This document shows, piece after piece, positions 30,378 to 39,261 of a stretch of 42,889 nucleotides of DNA (the stretch's first letter is position 1; every line of letters begins with the position of its first letter). Made by a program: the position numbers and the translations under genes. Under the pieces are notes generated by a model. That model was not told the DNA's origin, did no database searches, and saw nothing but the letters and a program-made list of their open reading frames with translations. This DNA comes from Clostridia bacterium (lineage in GTDB: Bacteria; Bacillota; Clostridia; Oscillospirales; Acutalibacteraceae): NCBI GenBank assembly GCA_017475765.1, contig JAFVEY010000043.1, positions 1 to 42,889 on the forward strand, given 5' to 3'.

Positions 30378-31333
30378 TCTGCTTCCTCAACGGCAGCAAT
30401 ACACGCTGCCATTATTTCTTTCTTTGCCTCTGTCTGCTCCTTGAAGATACTGCAGCCGGCAGCAGCTCTGTGACCGCCACCGCCGAATAAGGCACATATT
30501 TTTGATGCGTCAATATCCTCTGAGGAACGAACAGATATTCTGAATTCTCCGTTATCCTTTTCACGCATGGTGATACCGACCTTTACGCCTTCAATCTGTT
30601 TGGTGATGCCTGCAATTCCCTCGGTTTCTCCCTGAGCCGCTCCCGACTTTTCCATCATGTCCTTTGTTATGCAGACAAAGGCAACCTTTCCGTCGGGAGA
30701 AAATTCCATTGTTTCAAGAACCATTTTTTCAAGCTCTATCTTTGCCCTTGATTTGCAGTCAAACATAAGCCGGCATATTTCGGTGCTGTCTGCTCCGCAG
30801 TCCATCAGCTCCGCCGCAATCCTGTGTGTATCGGACGTTACATTTGAAAACTTGAAGCAGCCCGTATCGGTGCATATACCCGTAAATATGGCATTTGCCA
30901 TATCATTATCAATACTGATCTGCATGATATCGAGCAGCTTTTTGATGATCTCGGCACAGGAAGCCGACTTGCCGTCAACATACCCTTCCTTTGCATAGCC
31001 GTTATTGGAACCATGATGATCAATGCAAAGATCCACACTTTCGGCATATTCGACAGCACTTCCGCTGAGAAGTGCTGTCGTTGCAAGATCCACGCTCACA
31101 ATGAATTTCGGCTCAAATCCTATTGCCGGAACTTTATCTGTGATATATGAATAAACCTTCGGTATCTCGTCACCGCAAAGAGGATCTGCCCTTTTGCCGA
31201 GACTGCGCAAAGCCATTGCCAGTCCGTATCCGCTGCCGACAGCATCTCCGTCCGGCGATTTATGCATAAGGATCAGAATATCATCCTTTTCCGACAGCAG
31301 CTTTGCAGCATGCTCAAGCGTTATCCTCTCCAT
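30374..31333 (-). CDS. nrnA: Bifunctional oligoribonuclease/PAP phosphatase (DHH family)
   Basis: 319 residues from the ATG at 31333, preceded by GAGGAGG; the earlier in-frame start (31351) lies within rbfA without its own site. Degrades nanoRNA and 3'-phosphoadenosine 5'-phosphate. DHH phosphoesterase motifs are present: HKSPDGDAVGSGYGLAMAL (DGD 28-30), FIVSVDLA, CIDHHGSNNGYA (DHH), TGICTDTGCFKF, and the C-terminal DHHA1 GGGGHRAAAGCS. Overlaps the rbfA end by 20 bp, indicating coupled translation. Confidence 0.95.
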   Translation of the reverse strand: MERITLEHAAKLLSEKDDILILMHKSPDGDAVGSGYGLAMALRSLGKRADPLCGDEIPKVYSYITDKVPAIGFEPKFIVSVDLATTALLSGSAVEYAESVDLCIDHHGSNNGYAKEGYVDGKSASCAEIIKKLLDIMQISIDNDMANAIFTGICTDTGCFKFSNVTSDTHRIAAELMDCGADSTEICRLMFDCKSRAKIELEKMVLETMEFSPDGKVAFVCITKDMMEKSGAAQGETEGIAGITKQIEGVKVGITMREKDNGEFRISVRSSEDIDASKICALFGGGGHRAAAGCSIFKEQTEAKKEIMAACIAAVEEAE

Positions 31334-31700
31334 TTTCCTCTTCCTCCTCAAGCGGCTTCAGATTAATATCCATCAGAATCCTTGAAATGTTTGCGCTGTA
31401 TTCGATCGAATCTGTTGCTTCAAATGCAAGAGCCGGCGCATATCTGAGTTTGAGCCTTATTCCCAGCTCCTTTCTGATGAAACCCTGTGCATTTTTCAGC
31501 GCCTTGACAGCCGTTTTAGCTGTTTCAATACCGTTCATTGAACTGATATACACTCTGCAGAAGGAAAGGTCGTGCGCCATATCGCAGCGTACAACGCTGA
31601 TAATTCCGTCATGCAGACGGGGATCCTTCATTTCTCTGAGGATCGCCGCAATTTCTCTTTGTATGTCTTCGCCTGTTCTGGCAGCTCTGTGATTAGCCAT
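31314..31700 (-). CDS. rbfA: Ribosome-binding factor A
   Basis: 128 residues. Assists late maturation of the 30S subunit. Begins MANHRAARTGEDIQREIAAIL, contains the KH-type core DPRLHDGIISVVRCDMAHDLSFCRVYIS, and ends LRYAPALAFEATDSIEYSANISRIL followed by an acidic tail (EEEEENGEDN). GGAGG site 7 bases upstream. infB, usually next to it, is absent; an unknown gene precedes it instead. Confidence 0.95.
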   Translation of the reverse strand: MANHRAARTGEDIQREIAAILREMKDPRLHDGIISVVRCDMAHDLSFCRVYISSMNGIETAKTAVKALKNAQGFIRKELGIRLKLRYAPALAFEATDSIEYSANISRILMDINLKPLEEEEENGEDNA

Positions 31701-31722
31701 AAAAAATTTCCTCCGAAATAGA

Positions 31723-32220
31723 TCAATTTTGTTTTAGAGTTTTTACCTTTTTAAAATAGTCTGCTGCGTTCAAATCGGTTCCTGTGACAAGTCTTTTTTC
31801 CGCAAAATCAAGAACATATATTTCTCTTCCTTCAATGATTACGGCGCTTCCTGAGTCGGTATCCTTCCATTCGCCGCCGATATTGGCAATAATAAGAAAT
31901 CCGAGATATGCTCCTGCTTTTTTGGCTATATTATTTTCCTTGTCAAAAAGATTTTTATTCACAATACCTCTGCTGAGTGCGTCCATCACCTCATCGTAAG
32001 CAGCAGCGGAATTTTCTCCGTTTCCGAGCTTAATGCCGAATGAGGTCTGCACAAAGCTTATAAAATCAAGCGCATTTCCGAGCATCACAAGCTCAAGCGT
32101 TGCAAGATCGGTATTTCCCTTTTTTATAAGATCATACTGTTTCTGATAATATTCCTCAAGCTCCGATATTGATGACTGATAGCTGAACCGTCTGCCGCTT
32201 TCTGTATCTAACCGTTTCAT
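31723..32220 (-). CDS. Hypothetical protein heading the rbfA operon
   Basis: 165 residues from the ATG at 32220 (GGCGGG six bases upstream; the ATG two codons earlier abuts the site). Helical N-terminus (SSISELEEYYQKQYDLIKKG), then a core that alternates strands and helices (SAVIIEGREIYVLDFAEKRLVTG) near the end. No membrane helix and no motif that I can name. It is 22 bp before rbfA, so it is probably cotranscribed with the translation genes. Confidence 0.7.
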   Translation of the reverse strand: MKRLDTESGRRFSYQSSISELEEYYQKQYDLIKKGNTDLATLELVMLGNALDFISFVQTSFGIKLGNGENSAAAYDEVMDALSRGIVNKNLFDKENNIAKKAGAYLGFLIIANIGGEWKDTDSGSAVIIEGREIYVLDFAEKRLVTGTDLNAADYFKKVKTLKQN

Positions 32221-32309
32221 AAGCATCCCGCCTTCCGTAAATATATATCATTATCATAACATATTTTTATCTATTTTAACAGTAGTAATTTCAAATTCCT
32301 CAAAATATA

Positions 32310-32339
32310 TTGACGGCGGCGGTGCAGGATTGATATAAT
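32310..32339 (+). promoter_or_regulatory. Promoter of the secreted/membrane-anchored protein gene
   Basis: TTGACG (32310-32315), 18-nt spacer, perfect TATAAT (32334-32339), 34 bp before the start. Confidence 0.68.
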
Positions 32340-32373
32340 TCTGATATATCAACATGATACGGAGAGAAAAGCT

Positions 32374-33384
32374 ATGATCAATAAGCCGGCAAAAATAACA
32401 TTATATCTATTATCTGTCATAATTACGTTTTCTATGTTCCTGTATCTTATCGCTGCCGCTGCAGGAGGAAACATCCGATATGGCAATGACAAGGATAAGC
32501 TGTATCAATGCTACGGAGCAGCGGGCTGTATTTATCTTATGGATAAAAATTCTGTTCCCGTTGACAAGACATACAGAGAAAATGTAAGAAATCAGGCGGA
32601 ACAATTTTTTGAAAATACCACCATCTCAAAGCTCGGATCATCGGAGATCGCCATGATGATATGTATTGACAGCATATTTGAGTTCGGAAAAAGCGATGTT
32701 CTTTTCGAGGAGATGAACGGCAGATATAATGAAAAAGAAAGGCTGTTCGATGAATACTATGGCGACAGCTATTCAGAACTGGATGATGACGGCGCTCTTG
32801 CCATGAGGATCGCATCGACTGACGCTATGTGGATATCATTGAATTCCTTCGGACTGAAAAATGATGAATATAATCTTCCTCAGCTTCTCGCAGACGCCTT
32901 TAATGCTAATCTGGACAAGTATGACCATAATGATATATATGGAAAATACTGGACGGTTTCCAGCGAGCTTGAAAATATATTCTATTATTTTCTTGATACG
33001 GGAGATATCGGACGGATCAATTATGAAAAAATATGGGAAACTCTCGGAGCCGATTATGTCCGTGATCTGTTTGCAACCAATCAGGACAGCGAAACATTCA
33101 GACAAAACAATTCCGCCAATATATCGGGCATTCTGACTGACACAAGAGCCCGTGTACAGCTAGGCGCAGCAATCCAACTTCCATATACTCCGCAAAAGTA
33201 TTATAATTCCCTTGACAGCGCCGAAAGCTTCAATTATTCCGATGATTCCGAAAACAATAAAAACTTTGAATACAATATTTTTGTAGATCTGAGTCAGCCG
33301 TCCGATTTAAAGCTCAGCGAAAATCAATACTTTGTCAAAAATATCAATCAATGGCTGATAGAAAATTATAATGCGAGCTGGTGA
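32374..33384 (+). CDS. Membrane-anchored extracellular protein of unknown function
   Basis: 336 residues. Short basic N-terminus, one hydrophobic helix (about 8-30, YLLSVIITFSMFLYLIAAAAG) serving as signal anchor, then an acidic, Tyr/Asp/Asn-rich outer domain of helical type (SEIAMMICIDSIFEFG; NLPQLLADAFNANLDKYD). It has no wall-anchor, lipobox or enzyme signature. The ATG has CGGAGAG upstream and its own promoter. No terminator was found before the repeat element that follows. Confidence 0.72.
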   Translation: MINKPAKITLYLLSVIITFSMFLYLIAAAAGGNIRYGNDKDKLYQCYGAAGCIYLMDKNSVPVDKTYRENVRNQAEQFFENTTISKLGSSEIAMMICIDSIFEFGKSDVLFEEMNGRYNEKERLFDEYYGDSYSELDDDGALAMRIASTDAMWISLNSFGLKNDEYNLPQLLADAFNANLDKYDHNDIYGKYWTVSSELENIFYYFLDTGDIGRINYEKIWETLGADYVRDLFATNQDSETFRQNNSANISGILTDTRARVQLGAAIQLPYTPQKYYNSLDSAESFNYSDDSENNKNFEYNIFVDLSQPSDLKLSENQYFVKNINQWLIENYNASW

Positions 33385-33408
33385 CAAACCATAAAAATAA
33401 CCTCGAAT

Positions 33409-33622
33409 ATTTATAGTAAACGTCATTTAAATTATCCTATTAAAATATGTGGGTGCAGGGGCTTCAGCTCCTGCCGAGGTCCAGGGCGAGCAGCCCTGGT
33501 GGGGTTTGGGGGTGCGGGTGTCCAGTAGACACCTCTGCAAAGCAGAAGCATCGACCGAGCCGGCAGGTGAGACTCAAAGCCCCAATTGTAATAGGAATTA
33601 ATTCATGTCGTTGACTATAAAT
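33409..33622. mobile_element. MITE-like element with imperfect ~38-bp terminal inverted repeats and GC-rich hairpin core
   Basis: Outer arms begin ATTTATAGT (33409-33417) and end ACTATAAAT (33614-33622). The inverted similarity extends about 38 bp with gaps in identity (shared AACG, CAT, TCCTATTA blocks). The GC-rich core holds four successive hairpins: GCAGGGGC/GCTCCTGC, CCAGGGC/GCCCTGG, GGTGTC/GACACC and TCTGC/GCAGA. There is no open frame and no clear target-site duplication. The core resembles GC-rich intergenic repeats common in gut Firmicutes (recollection, not searched). Confidence 0.6.
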
Positions 33623-33712
33623 CTCAAAATATAACTGAAAAAGATTGTGCTTCCGGCACATTTATGATAAAATAATGACAATAAATCGAACAAGTGTCCG
33701 GAGGTTTTTGAT

Positions 33713-34621
33713 ATGAGTAAAATTCTTATTACAGGAGGAACTGTTTTTGTAAGCAAATTCCTTGCCGAATATTTTATCAGCGAAGGAAACGAGGTTTATG
33801 TTTTTAACAGAGGCTCCCGTCAGCAGTCAGAAGGCGCCCATCTTATCAAGGGCAATAAAAAATATATCAACAAAAAGCTGTCAGAGCATTTCTTTGACAT
33901 AGTCATCGCTGTCAATATCTATACAAAAGAAGAAATGAAGAATCTTCTGGACGGACTGAAAAACTTCGGAGATTTTATCTTTATCAGTTCCAGCGCCGTT
34001 TACTGCGAAAATAATTCCCTGCCTTTCAAAGAAACTTCTGAAACAGGCAAGAATTCAATATGGAGAGATTACGGTATCAACAAGCTGGAAGCAGAGAATT
34101 ATCTGCTTCGGAATATTCCGAGAGCGTATATCCTTCGTCCGCCGTATTTATACGGAAAATATCAGAATCTCTACCGTGAGGGCTTTGTTTTTGACTGTGC
34201 GATGAAAGGACTGCCGTTCTATATACCGAAAAAAGGAACCATGCCGCTGCAGTTCTGTCATGTTTTTGATCTGTGTCTGTTGATACAGGAGATTGTCAGA
34301 GTCAGACCGAAATCACATATCATGAATGTGGGCAATCGGGAGCTGACAGACATCAACGGCTTTATGGAAATGTGCTATGACATTGTCGGGGCAAAGCTCG
34401 AAAAAATATATGTGGATTCATCCCATCAGCAAAGGAGCTATTTTCCGTTCCATGACTACAACTATTATCTCGATGTGACAAAACAATATGACATCATTCC
34501 GCAGACGGTTCCTCTTTACAGGGGACTGCAAAAGGATTTTGAATATTATAAGAGCCATCAGGATGAGGTTATGAAAAAACAATCTTATTTCGATTACATA
34601 GAAAAATATCTCAAAAAATAA
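33713..34621 (+). CDS. NAD-dependent epimerase/dehydratase family protein (extended SDR)
   Basis: 302 residues. Rossmann start KILITGGTVFVSKFLAEYF, where the usual GGTGFIG has become GGTVFVS; FISSSAVYCE gives the catalytic Ser, and DYGINKLEAE the Tyr-x-x-x-Lys pair; ILRPPYLYGKYQN and a substrate-domain end follow. Known: such proteins act on nucleotide sugars or similar substrates, and NAD-binding is expected. The altered glycine motif (second Gly to Val, third to Ser) may weaken or change cofactor binding. Single gene with GGAGG upstream. Confidence 0.85.
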   Translation: MSKILITGGTVFVSKFLAEYFISEGNEVYVFNRGSRQQSEGAHLIKGNKKYINKKLSEHFFDIVIAVNIYTKEEMKNLLDGLKNFGDFIFISSSAVYCENNSLPFKETSETGKNSIWRDYGINKLEAENYLLRNIPRAYILRPPYLYGKYQNLYREGFVFDCAMKGLPFYIPKKGTMPLQFCHVFDLCLLIQEIVRVRPKSHIMNVGNRELTDINGFMEMCYDIVGAKLEKIYVDSSHQQRSYFPFHDYNYYLDVTKQYDIIPQTVPLYRGLQKDFEYYKSHQDEVMKKQSYFDYIEKYLKK

Positions 34622-34665
34622 TTACCGTTTTTAAAATAAATAATAATGAAAATTGAAAGATTTTG

Positions 34666-34694
34666 TTGCTTTATTTATTTCTTGATGTTATAAT
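34666..34694 (+). promoter_or_regulatory. Promoter of the HD-GYP gene
   Basis: TTGCTT (34666-34671), 17-nt spacer, perfect TATAAT (34689-34694), 36 bp before the ATG. Confidence 0.65.
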
Positions 34695-34730
34695 AAATGT
34701 GGTATTGGATTTCAAAAGGACGGTGAGCGG

Positions 34731-36008
34731 ATGGAATATGACTATTTTACGATAAATTTCTTTCCTTTGACCGGAATTGCTTTTCTGATGATCTTTCTTT
34801 GGCGTAATTCATATCTTGAAAAACAAATCCGCCGGCTTTTTTACTCAATAATCTCATTGATATTAGCAGAGCTTCTCATTTATAACCTTGAACTGTATCT
34901 TTCGGCTATTCACAGCAGCAGATTCATGCTGACTCTTGCAACAGCTCTTGGATATACAATACGGCCGCTGATCCTTTATCTGCTGATCTCCCTTATCATA
35001 AGAAATGACGAACGGCAAAATATCAAAAAAGTACTCCTTATTCCATTTGTGGTTAATATGGCTTTTTCATTTTCTGCATTTTTTACAGATCTGACTTTTT
35101 ACTACGATATATTTAGTGTGTTTCACCGTGGTCCTTTAGGATGGACTCCGCATATTGTCACCATAATATATCTTCTGTCAATGGTAACACTTTCTTTTGC
35201 TCATACAAACAAACCCAATAAATTCGAGCAGATCATTATCATAGAAATCACATTGATACTTATTGTAGGGACTTTAGCCGAATCCTTTTTTTCAAGCTAT
35301 ATCGTCCTGAGAACTGCGATTACCGCCTCTTTGATTTTCTACTATATGTTTTTTCAATCACAGATATATAAAGATGAAATAATCGAAAAGCATATTGAGC
35401 AGACAAAAATGATTGAGCGCTTTACATTACAAATGGTGACTGCTCTTGCAGGAACCGTTGACGCAAAGGATTCCTACACAAACGGACATTCTCTCCGTGT
35501 TGCCGGATATTCGAAGGAAATCGCAAAAAGACTCGGCAAGGATGAAAATTTCCAGCGGCGCATATACTATATGGGAATGCTGCACGATATCGGAAAGATC
35601 GGTATTCCCGATGAAATTATACATAAAACCGGCAAGCTGACGGAAGAGGAATTTGAGATTGTAAAATCTCATCCGATTATCGGTGAAGAAGTTCTGAAAA
35701 ACATAACAGAGATGCCTAACCTCTATTATGCGGCAAGGTGGCACCACGAAAGATATGACGGAAAAGGATATCCCGACGGTCTGAAGGGAGAGGAGATTCC
35801 TTTAGAAGCACGAATTGTTGCTGTTGCCGATATATATGATGCAATGACTTCAAAAAGAAGTTACAGAGATGTGCTTCCCCAATCATCTGTGCGTTCCGAA
35901 GCTGTTAAAGCCAAGGGTACTCAGCTTGATCCTGAACTTGCTGATATTATGATAGAGATGATTGACGAGGATAAGGAATATAAGATGAGGGAGCATTATG
36001 ATAAATAA
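34731..36008 (+). CDS. Membrane HD-GYP domain protein, probable cyclic-di-GMP phosphodiesterase
   Basis: 425 residues. The N-terminal half has about seven hydrophobic segments (8-24, 37-57, 74-90, 101-119, 140-156, 167-184, 190-208), a 7TM-type sensor layout. A short coiled linker leads to an HD-GYP domain: DAKDSYTNGHSLRVAGYS, HDIGKIGIPDEI (His285, Asp286), SHPIIGEEVL, WHHERYDGKGYPDGL (HHE 338-340; GYP 346-348), VAVADIYDAMTSKRSYR. All metal and GYP residues are intact. Known: HD-GYP enzymes hydrolyse c-di-GMP. No partner cyclase is in the window. Confidence 0.93.
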   Translation: MEYDYFTINFFPLTGIAFLMIFLWRNSYLEKQIRRLFYSIISLILAELLIYNLELYLSAIHSSRFMLTLATALGYTIRPLILYLLISLIIRNDERQNIKKVLLIPFVVNMAFSFSAFFTDLTFYYDIFSVFHRGPLGWTPHIVTIIYLLSMVTLSFAHTNKPNKFEQIIIIEITLILIVGTLAESFFSSYIVLRTAITASLIFYYMFFQSQIYKDEIIEKHIEQTKMIERFTLQMVTALAGTVDAKDSYTNGHSLRVAGYSKEIAKRLGKDENFQRRIYYMGMLHDIGKIGIPDEIIHKTGKLTEEEFEIVKSHPIIGEEVLKNITEMPNLYYAARWHHERYDGKGYPDGLKGEEIPLEARIVAVADIYDAMTSKRSYRDVLPQSSVRSEAVKAKGTQLDPELADIMIEMIDEDKEYKMREHYDK

Positions 36009-36028
36009 CTGTATTGAGCAGCACAATG

Positions 36029-36071
36029 GCACGGAATCCGGTTCAAGGTTTCCGTGCTTCTGTATTTTTTT
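36029..36071 (+). terminator. Terminator of the HD-GYP gene
   Basis: Stem GCACGGAA / TTCCGTGC (36029-36036, 36050-36057), a short gap, then a T7 run. Confidence 0.6.
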
Positions 36072-36074
36072 GTA

Positions 36075-36103
36075 TAGACAGCAGAAATAACAGATGATAT
36101 AAT
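36075..36103 (+). promoter_or_regulatory. Promoter of the flavoprotein/GNAT pair
   Basis: TAGACA (36075-36080), 17-nt spacer, perfect TATAAT (36098-36103). Confidence 0.6.
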
Positions 36104-36139
36104 AAATGACAGATAAATCTGCAAAAGGAGAGATTGCTA

Positions 36140-36679
36140 TTGAGCAAAATTATTGTGTTGGTTGGCAGTATGAGAAAGGGCGGCAATACTGATTTGCTTG
36201 CAAAGGCATTTGCAAAAGGGGCAGGAAAGAATAATACGGTTGAAATAATCTCTGTCGCTGATTATAAAGTAAATCCATGTATAGGCTGCAATTCATGTTT
36301 TAAAAGAGAGGGCAATGAATGTTTTCAAAATGATGATATGTCTGCCATATATGGTAAATTAAAAAATGCCGATATCCTTGTCATTGCGTCCCCTGTGTAT
36401 TTTTATGGTATAAGCGCACAGTTAAAGGCGGTTGTAGACAGACTGCACACACCTATGAGGAACGAATTTAAAATAAAGAAGCTGGGTCTTATATTGGTGG
36501 GAGCCGCCGTACTGCCTGAATTATTTGATTCTATAAAAATGCAGTATCAGCTTGTTCTGAATTTTTTTCATCTGGAGGATGCAGGTATGGTGCTTGTAAG
36601 GGGAGCTAAAGACAAAGGGGATGTTACAGAAAGCAAAGCATTAAAGGAAGCCTATGATCTTGGTTTGTCGATGGTATGA
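36140..36679 (+). CDS. Flavodoxin-like NAD(P)H-dependent reductase with cysteine motif (iron-sulfur flavoprotein type)
   Basis: 179 residues from a TTG at 36140, eight bases after AAAGGAGA. Flavodoxin fold: KIIVLVGSMRKGGNTDLLAKAF (FMN phosphate loop), a CIGCNSCFKREGNEC segment (Cx2Cx2Cx7C) where iron-sulfur flavoproteins bind a [4Fe-4S] cluster, ADILVIASPVYFYGISAQLKAVVDR (FMN-ring loop). Known: family members transfer electrons or reduce quinones/nitro groups. The C-terminal part is short. Followed 22 bp later by a GNAT gene. Confidence 0.86.
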   Translation: MSKIIVLVGSMRKGGNTDLLAKAFAKGAGKNNTVEIISVADYKVNPCIGCNSCFKREGNECFQNDDMSAIYGKLKNADILVIASPVYFYGISAQLKAVVDRLHTPMRNEFKIKKLGLILVGAAVLPELFDSIKMQYQLVLNFFHLEDAGMVLVRGAKDKGDVTESKALKEAYDLGLSMV

Positions 36680-36701
36680 TATGAATTGATAAGGAGATAC
36701 A

Positions 36702-37211
36702 ATGGAGATTTACACCCAGCGTCTGAAAATCAGAAATCTGCAGATTACAGATTGGAAGGCATTAAAAGCAATATGGCGGGATAACAGTTTATCGAAATAT
36801 GCTCAGTATGATGTTCCGCATAGTGAGGATGATGATGATATAAAAACGCTTACAGAAAAATTCAGCCGTACCAATGATTTCTATGTTGTCATGCTTGCCG
36901 CAACAGATACGGTTATCGGTTGCGTTGATCTGCATAATACAGGTGACGGATATGATATCAGATATTGCTTTATTTCACAATTTCATAGAAATGGGTATGC
37001 AAAAGAAAGCTGTAATGCCCTGATAGAATTTTACTGTAAAAATGGTGTCAGGCGGTTTACAGCAGGAAGTGCCTTAAAGAATATTCCTTCTGTCAGCTTG
37101 CTGTTATCCCTCGGATTCCGTCAGACAGGTACTGAAAGCATTTCATTTTACCAGGATGAAAACGGTAATGATATTGTTTTTGAGGGCGGCATATACGAAC
37201 TTATAAAATAG
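36702..37211 (+). CDS. GNAT family acetyltransferase
   Basis: 169 residues. RimL-like start EIYTQRLKIRNLQITDWKAL, strand VIGCVDLHN, core RYCFISQFHRNGYAKESCNALIEFYC (acetyl-CoA loop, RNGYA for RxxGxA), GSALKNIPSVSLLLSLGFRQTGTE. Strong AAGGAGAT site. Cotranscribed with the flavoprotein. Substrate unknown. Confidence 0.88.
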   Translation: MEIYTQRLKIRNLQITDWKALKAIWRDNSLSKYAQYDVPHSEDDDDIKTLTEKFSRTNDFYVVMLAATDTVIGCVDLHNTGDGYDIRYCFISQFHRNGYAKESCNALIEFYCKNGVRRFTAGSALKNIPSVSLLLSLGFRQTGTESISFYQDENGNDIVFEGGIYELIK

Positions 37212-37332
37212 ACAATTGTGCCTTATTGTCAACTAAGATGTTTATTTATACTCATTTCTATTTCCCCAAATCGAAAAAATATTGAAATTGGGAAGTGGGA
37301 GCAGGAAATGAACAGCGCAACTATCTCCTGCT

Positions 37333-37373
37333 AAAAGTCTGCAAATTATCTGACTGTTTGCAGACTTTTTTAT
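37333..37373 (+). terminator. Terminator upstream of the HSP90 operon
   Basis: Perfect stem AAAGTCTGCAAA / TTTGCAGACTTT (arms about 37334-37345 and 37357-37368) continuing in T6. A second small stem AGCAGGA/TCCTGCT sits just before it. It isolates the HSP90 operon from the GNAT. Confidence 0.85.
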
Positions 37374-37391
37374 ATATTTGCCCTCAGCGTA

Positions 37392-37420
37392 TTGAAAAAT
37401 ATTGATAAAGTTGCTATAAT
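37392..37420 (+). promoter_or_regulatory. Promoter of the HSP90/TPR operon
   Basis: TTGAAA (37392-37397), 17-nt spacer, perfect TATAAT (37415-37420), 34 bp before the ATG. No CIRCE-type heat-shock operator is seen. Confidence 0.72.
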
Positions 37421-37454
37421 GATTATAAAAAATCTTCCGGAGTGAATTAGTTTT

Positions 37455-39248
37455 ATGAATAACGATTATAAATTCAAAGTAAATCTTGGCGGTATGATAG
37501 ATATTCTTTCCAATCATCTTTACAGCTCTCCGAATGTATTTGTTCGTGAGCTTCTCCAAAATGGAATTGATGCTATCAGCGCAAGAATTTTTTCTGACAA
37601 CGGTTTTGACTCTTCTGACGCAAAAATCGAAATTGAAGTTGTAAAAGGTGAAAAGATCATCTTCCGTGACAATGGAACAGGTCTTAATGAAGAAGAAATT
37701 CATCAATTTCTTTCGGTAATCGGTCAGTCATCAAAATACGATATTGAAAATAACCGATCAAACGGCGATTTTATCGGACGTTTCGGAATCGGTCTGCTCT
37801 CCTGCTTTATGGCAACAGACAGTATATGCGTGCGCACATCCTCCTTTAAAAACCCCGGTACCGCTCTTGAATGGCGTGGTATGGCTGACGGAACCTATAC
37901 TATTCATCAAATCAGCGAAAATATACCTGTCGGAACAGAAATCATTCTTGAAAACAACAAAAAAGAAAAGGACAGCGAGCTGATAGATGACTACTACACA
38001 AGCGAATCCATCTCTAATCTTGTTTACTACTATGGTCTGTTTCTGAAATACCCTGTCTATGTCATTGACGGTGGAGAAAAAACAAGATTGAATCTGAAAT
38101 TTGATTTTGATACCAAAAAGAATAAGGATGTTTGTATGCAGCTCGGAAAGACATTTCTCGGAGAGGAATTTCTCGACTGCTTCACACTCACATCCCAAAC
38201 CGGACTTTTTAACGGTATTGCTTATGTGCTGCCCTATCCCGTTGCCGCAAATGTACATAATATGCACAGAATATATCTGAAAAATATGCTTCTTACGGAA
38301 AGCGGAGAGAAATTGCTCCCCGAATGGGCATTCTTTATCAGATGTATCATCAATACCGACCATTTGAAACCGACCTCTTCCAGAGAGGATTTCTATGAAG
38401 ATGAGGATCTGGAGAAGGCAAGAAATGAAATTGCAGGCTGCATTGCAGACTATTTTGAAGAGCTTGATCTGCACAATAACGAGCTTCTTTATAAAATCGT
38501 CAGCATCCATAATCTTGCAGTAAAATCCGTCCTGTCCTCCTCCGAAGGAATGGACGATATTCTTCTTCCCTATATCCTGTTTGAAACCTCCCTCGGTGAA
38601 CTTTCGGGAAGAGATATCAGCGAATTCGGCGGTACTGCCTTCTACACACTTGATGTAAACCAGTTCAAACAGCTTGCACCGCTTTATACACAACGATCTG
38701 AGCTGCTGATCAATGCCGGATACGTTTATGAAGGTACCATTCTGCAGAAATTGGCTGAAACAAGCAGAAAAACCGATATTGAAAAACTCACAGAAAGCGA
38801 TATTGATTTTATGCTTGACGATTCTGAATTTGACGGCGATCCCGATGCTGAAAGACTTCTTTCATTGGCAGCAAAAATACTGAAAAAATATGATTGTAAG
38901 GCTTCCATAAAGGAATTTCGTCCGTTTGATATTCCTGCCCTTTATACTATCAATGAAAAGGCTTATGAGGCAAGGCAGATCCGCCGTTCAAAGGAAAATG
39001 CCAATGCTGTTTTTACAGATATGCTCAGTTCCTTTGAAGATGAGATCAATTCAAAGGCAATCGCCTGCCTGTATTTCAACACCAACAATCTTATCATCAG
39101 AAAACTAATTGACTGCAAGGACAAGGATAAAATCAGCTGCTATATCGAAATACTTTATGTTCAGTCACTACTTTCGGGACATTTTCCTCTGCTTAATAAC
39201 GAAATGAAAGTGCTGAACGAAAATCTGTACAAATTGATGGAATTCTGA
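37455..39248 (+). CDS. Divergent HSP90-family (HtpG-like) ATPase
   Basis: 597 residues, slightly shorter than HtpG. N-terminal GHKL ATPase: SNHLYSSPNVFVRELLQNGIDA (catalytic Glu32, Mg-binding Asn36), FRDNGTGL (Asp72), FLSVIGQSSK, GRFGIGLLSCF lid box (108-118). Middle domain with RIYLKNMLLTESGEKLLPEWAFFIRCIINTD and PTSSREDFYED, carrying the expected catalytic Arg310. The C-terminal third is not recognisably the HtpG dimerisation domain and ends KLMEF. Known: bacterial HtpG usually stands alone. Here it leads an operon with two TPR-like genes (14- and 23-bp gaps). GGAG upstream. Client unknown; a two-protein co-chaperone or adaptor arrangement is inferred. Confidence 0.88.
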   Translation: MNNDYKFKVNLGGMIDILSNHLYSSPNVFVRELLQNGIDAISARIFSDNGFDSSDAKIEIEVVKGEKIIFRDNGTGLNEEEIHQFLSVIGQSSKYDIENNRSNGDFIGRFGIGLLSCFMATDSICVRTSSFKNPGTALEWRGMADGTYTIHQISENIPVGTEIILENNKKEKDSELIDDYYTSESISNLVYYYGLFLKYPVYVIDGGEKTRLNLKFDFDTKKNKDVCMQLGKTFLGEEFLDCFTLTSQTGLFNGIAYVLPYPVAANVHNMHRIYLKNMLLTESGEKLLPEWAFFIRCIINTDHLKPTSSREDFYEDEDLEKARNEIAGCIADYFEELDLHNNELLYKIVSIHNLAVKSVLSSSEGMDDILLPYILFETSLGELSGRDISEFGGTAFYTLDVNQFKQLAPLYTQRSELLINAGYVYEGTILQKLAETSRKTDIEKLTESDIDFMLDDSEFDGDPDAERLLSLAAKILKKYDCKASIKEFRPFDIPALYTINEKAYEARQIRRSKENANAVFTDMLSSFEDEINSKAIACLYFNTNNLIIRKLIDCKDKDKISCYIEILYVQSLLSGHFPLLNNEMKVLNENLYKLMEF

Positions 39249-39261
39249 TTCAGGTGAAGCA

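Noticed and set aside
37233-37440. HSP90 gene under CIRCE/HrcA control
   Set aside because: No TTAGCACTC-type inverted repeat is present in the upstream region.
37758-38693. 311-residue reverse frame within the HSP90 gene
   Set aside because: Antisense shadow; no ribosome-binding site, and the forward frame has clear family motifs.
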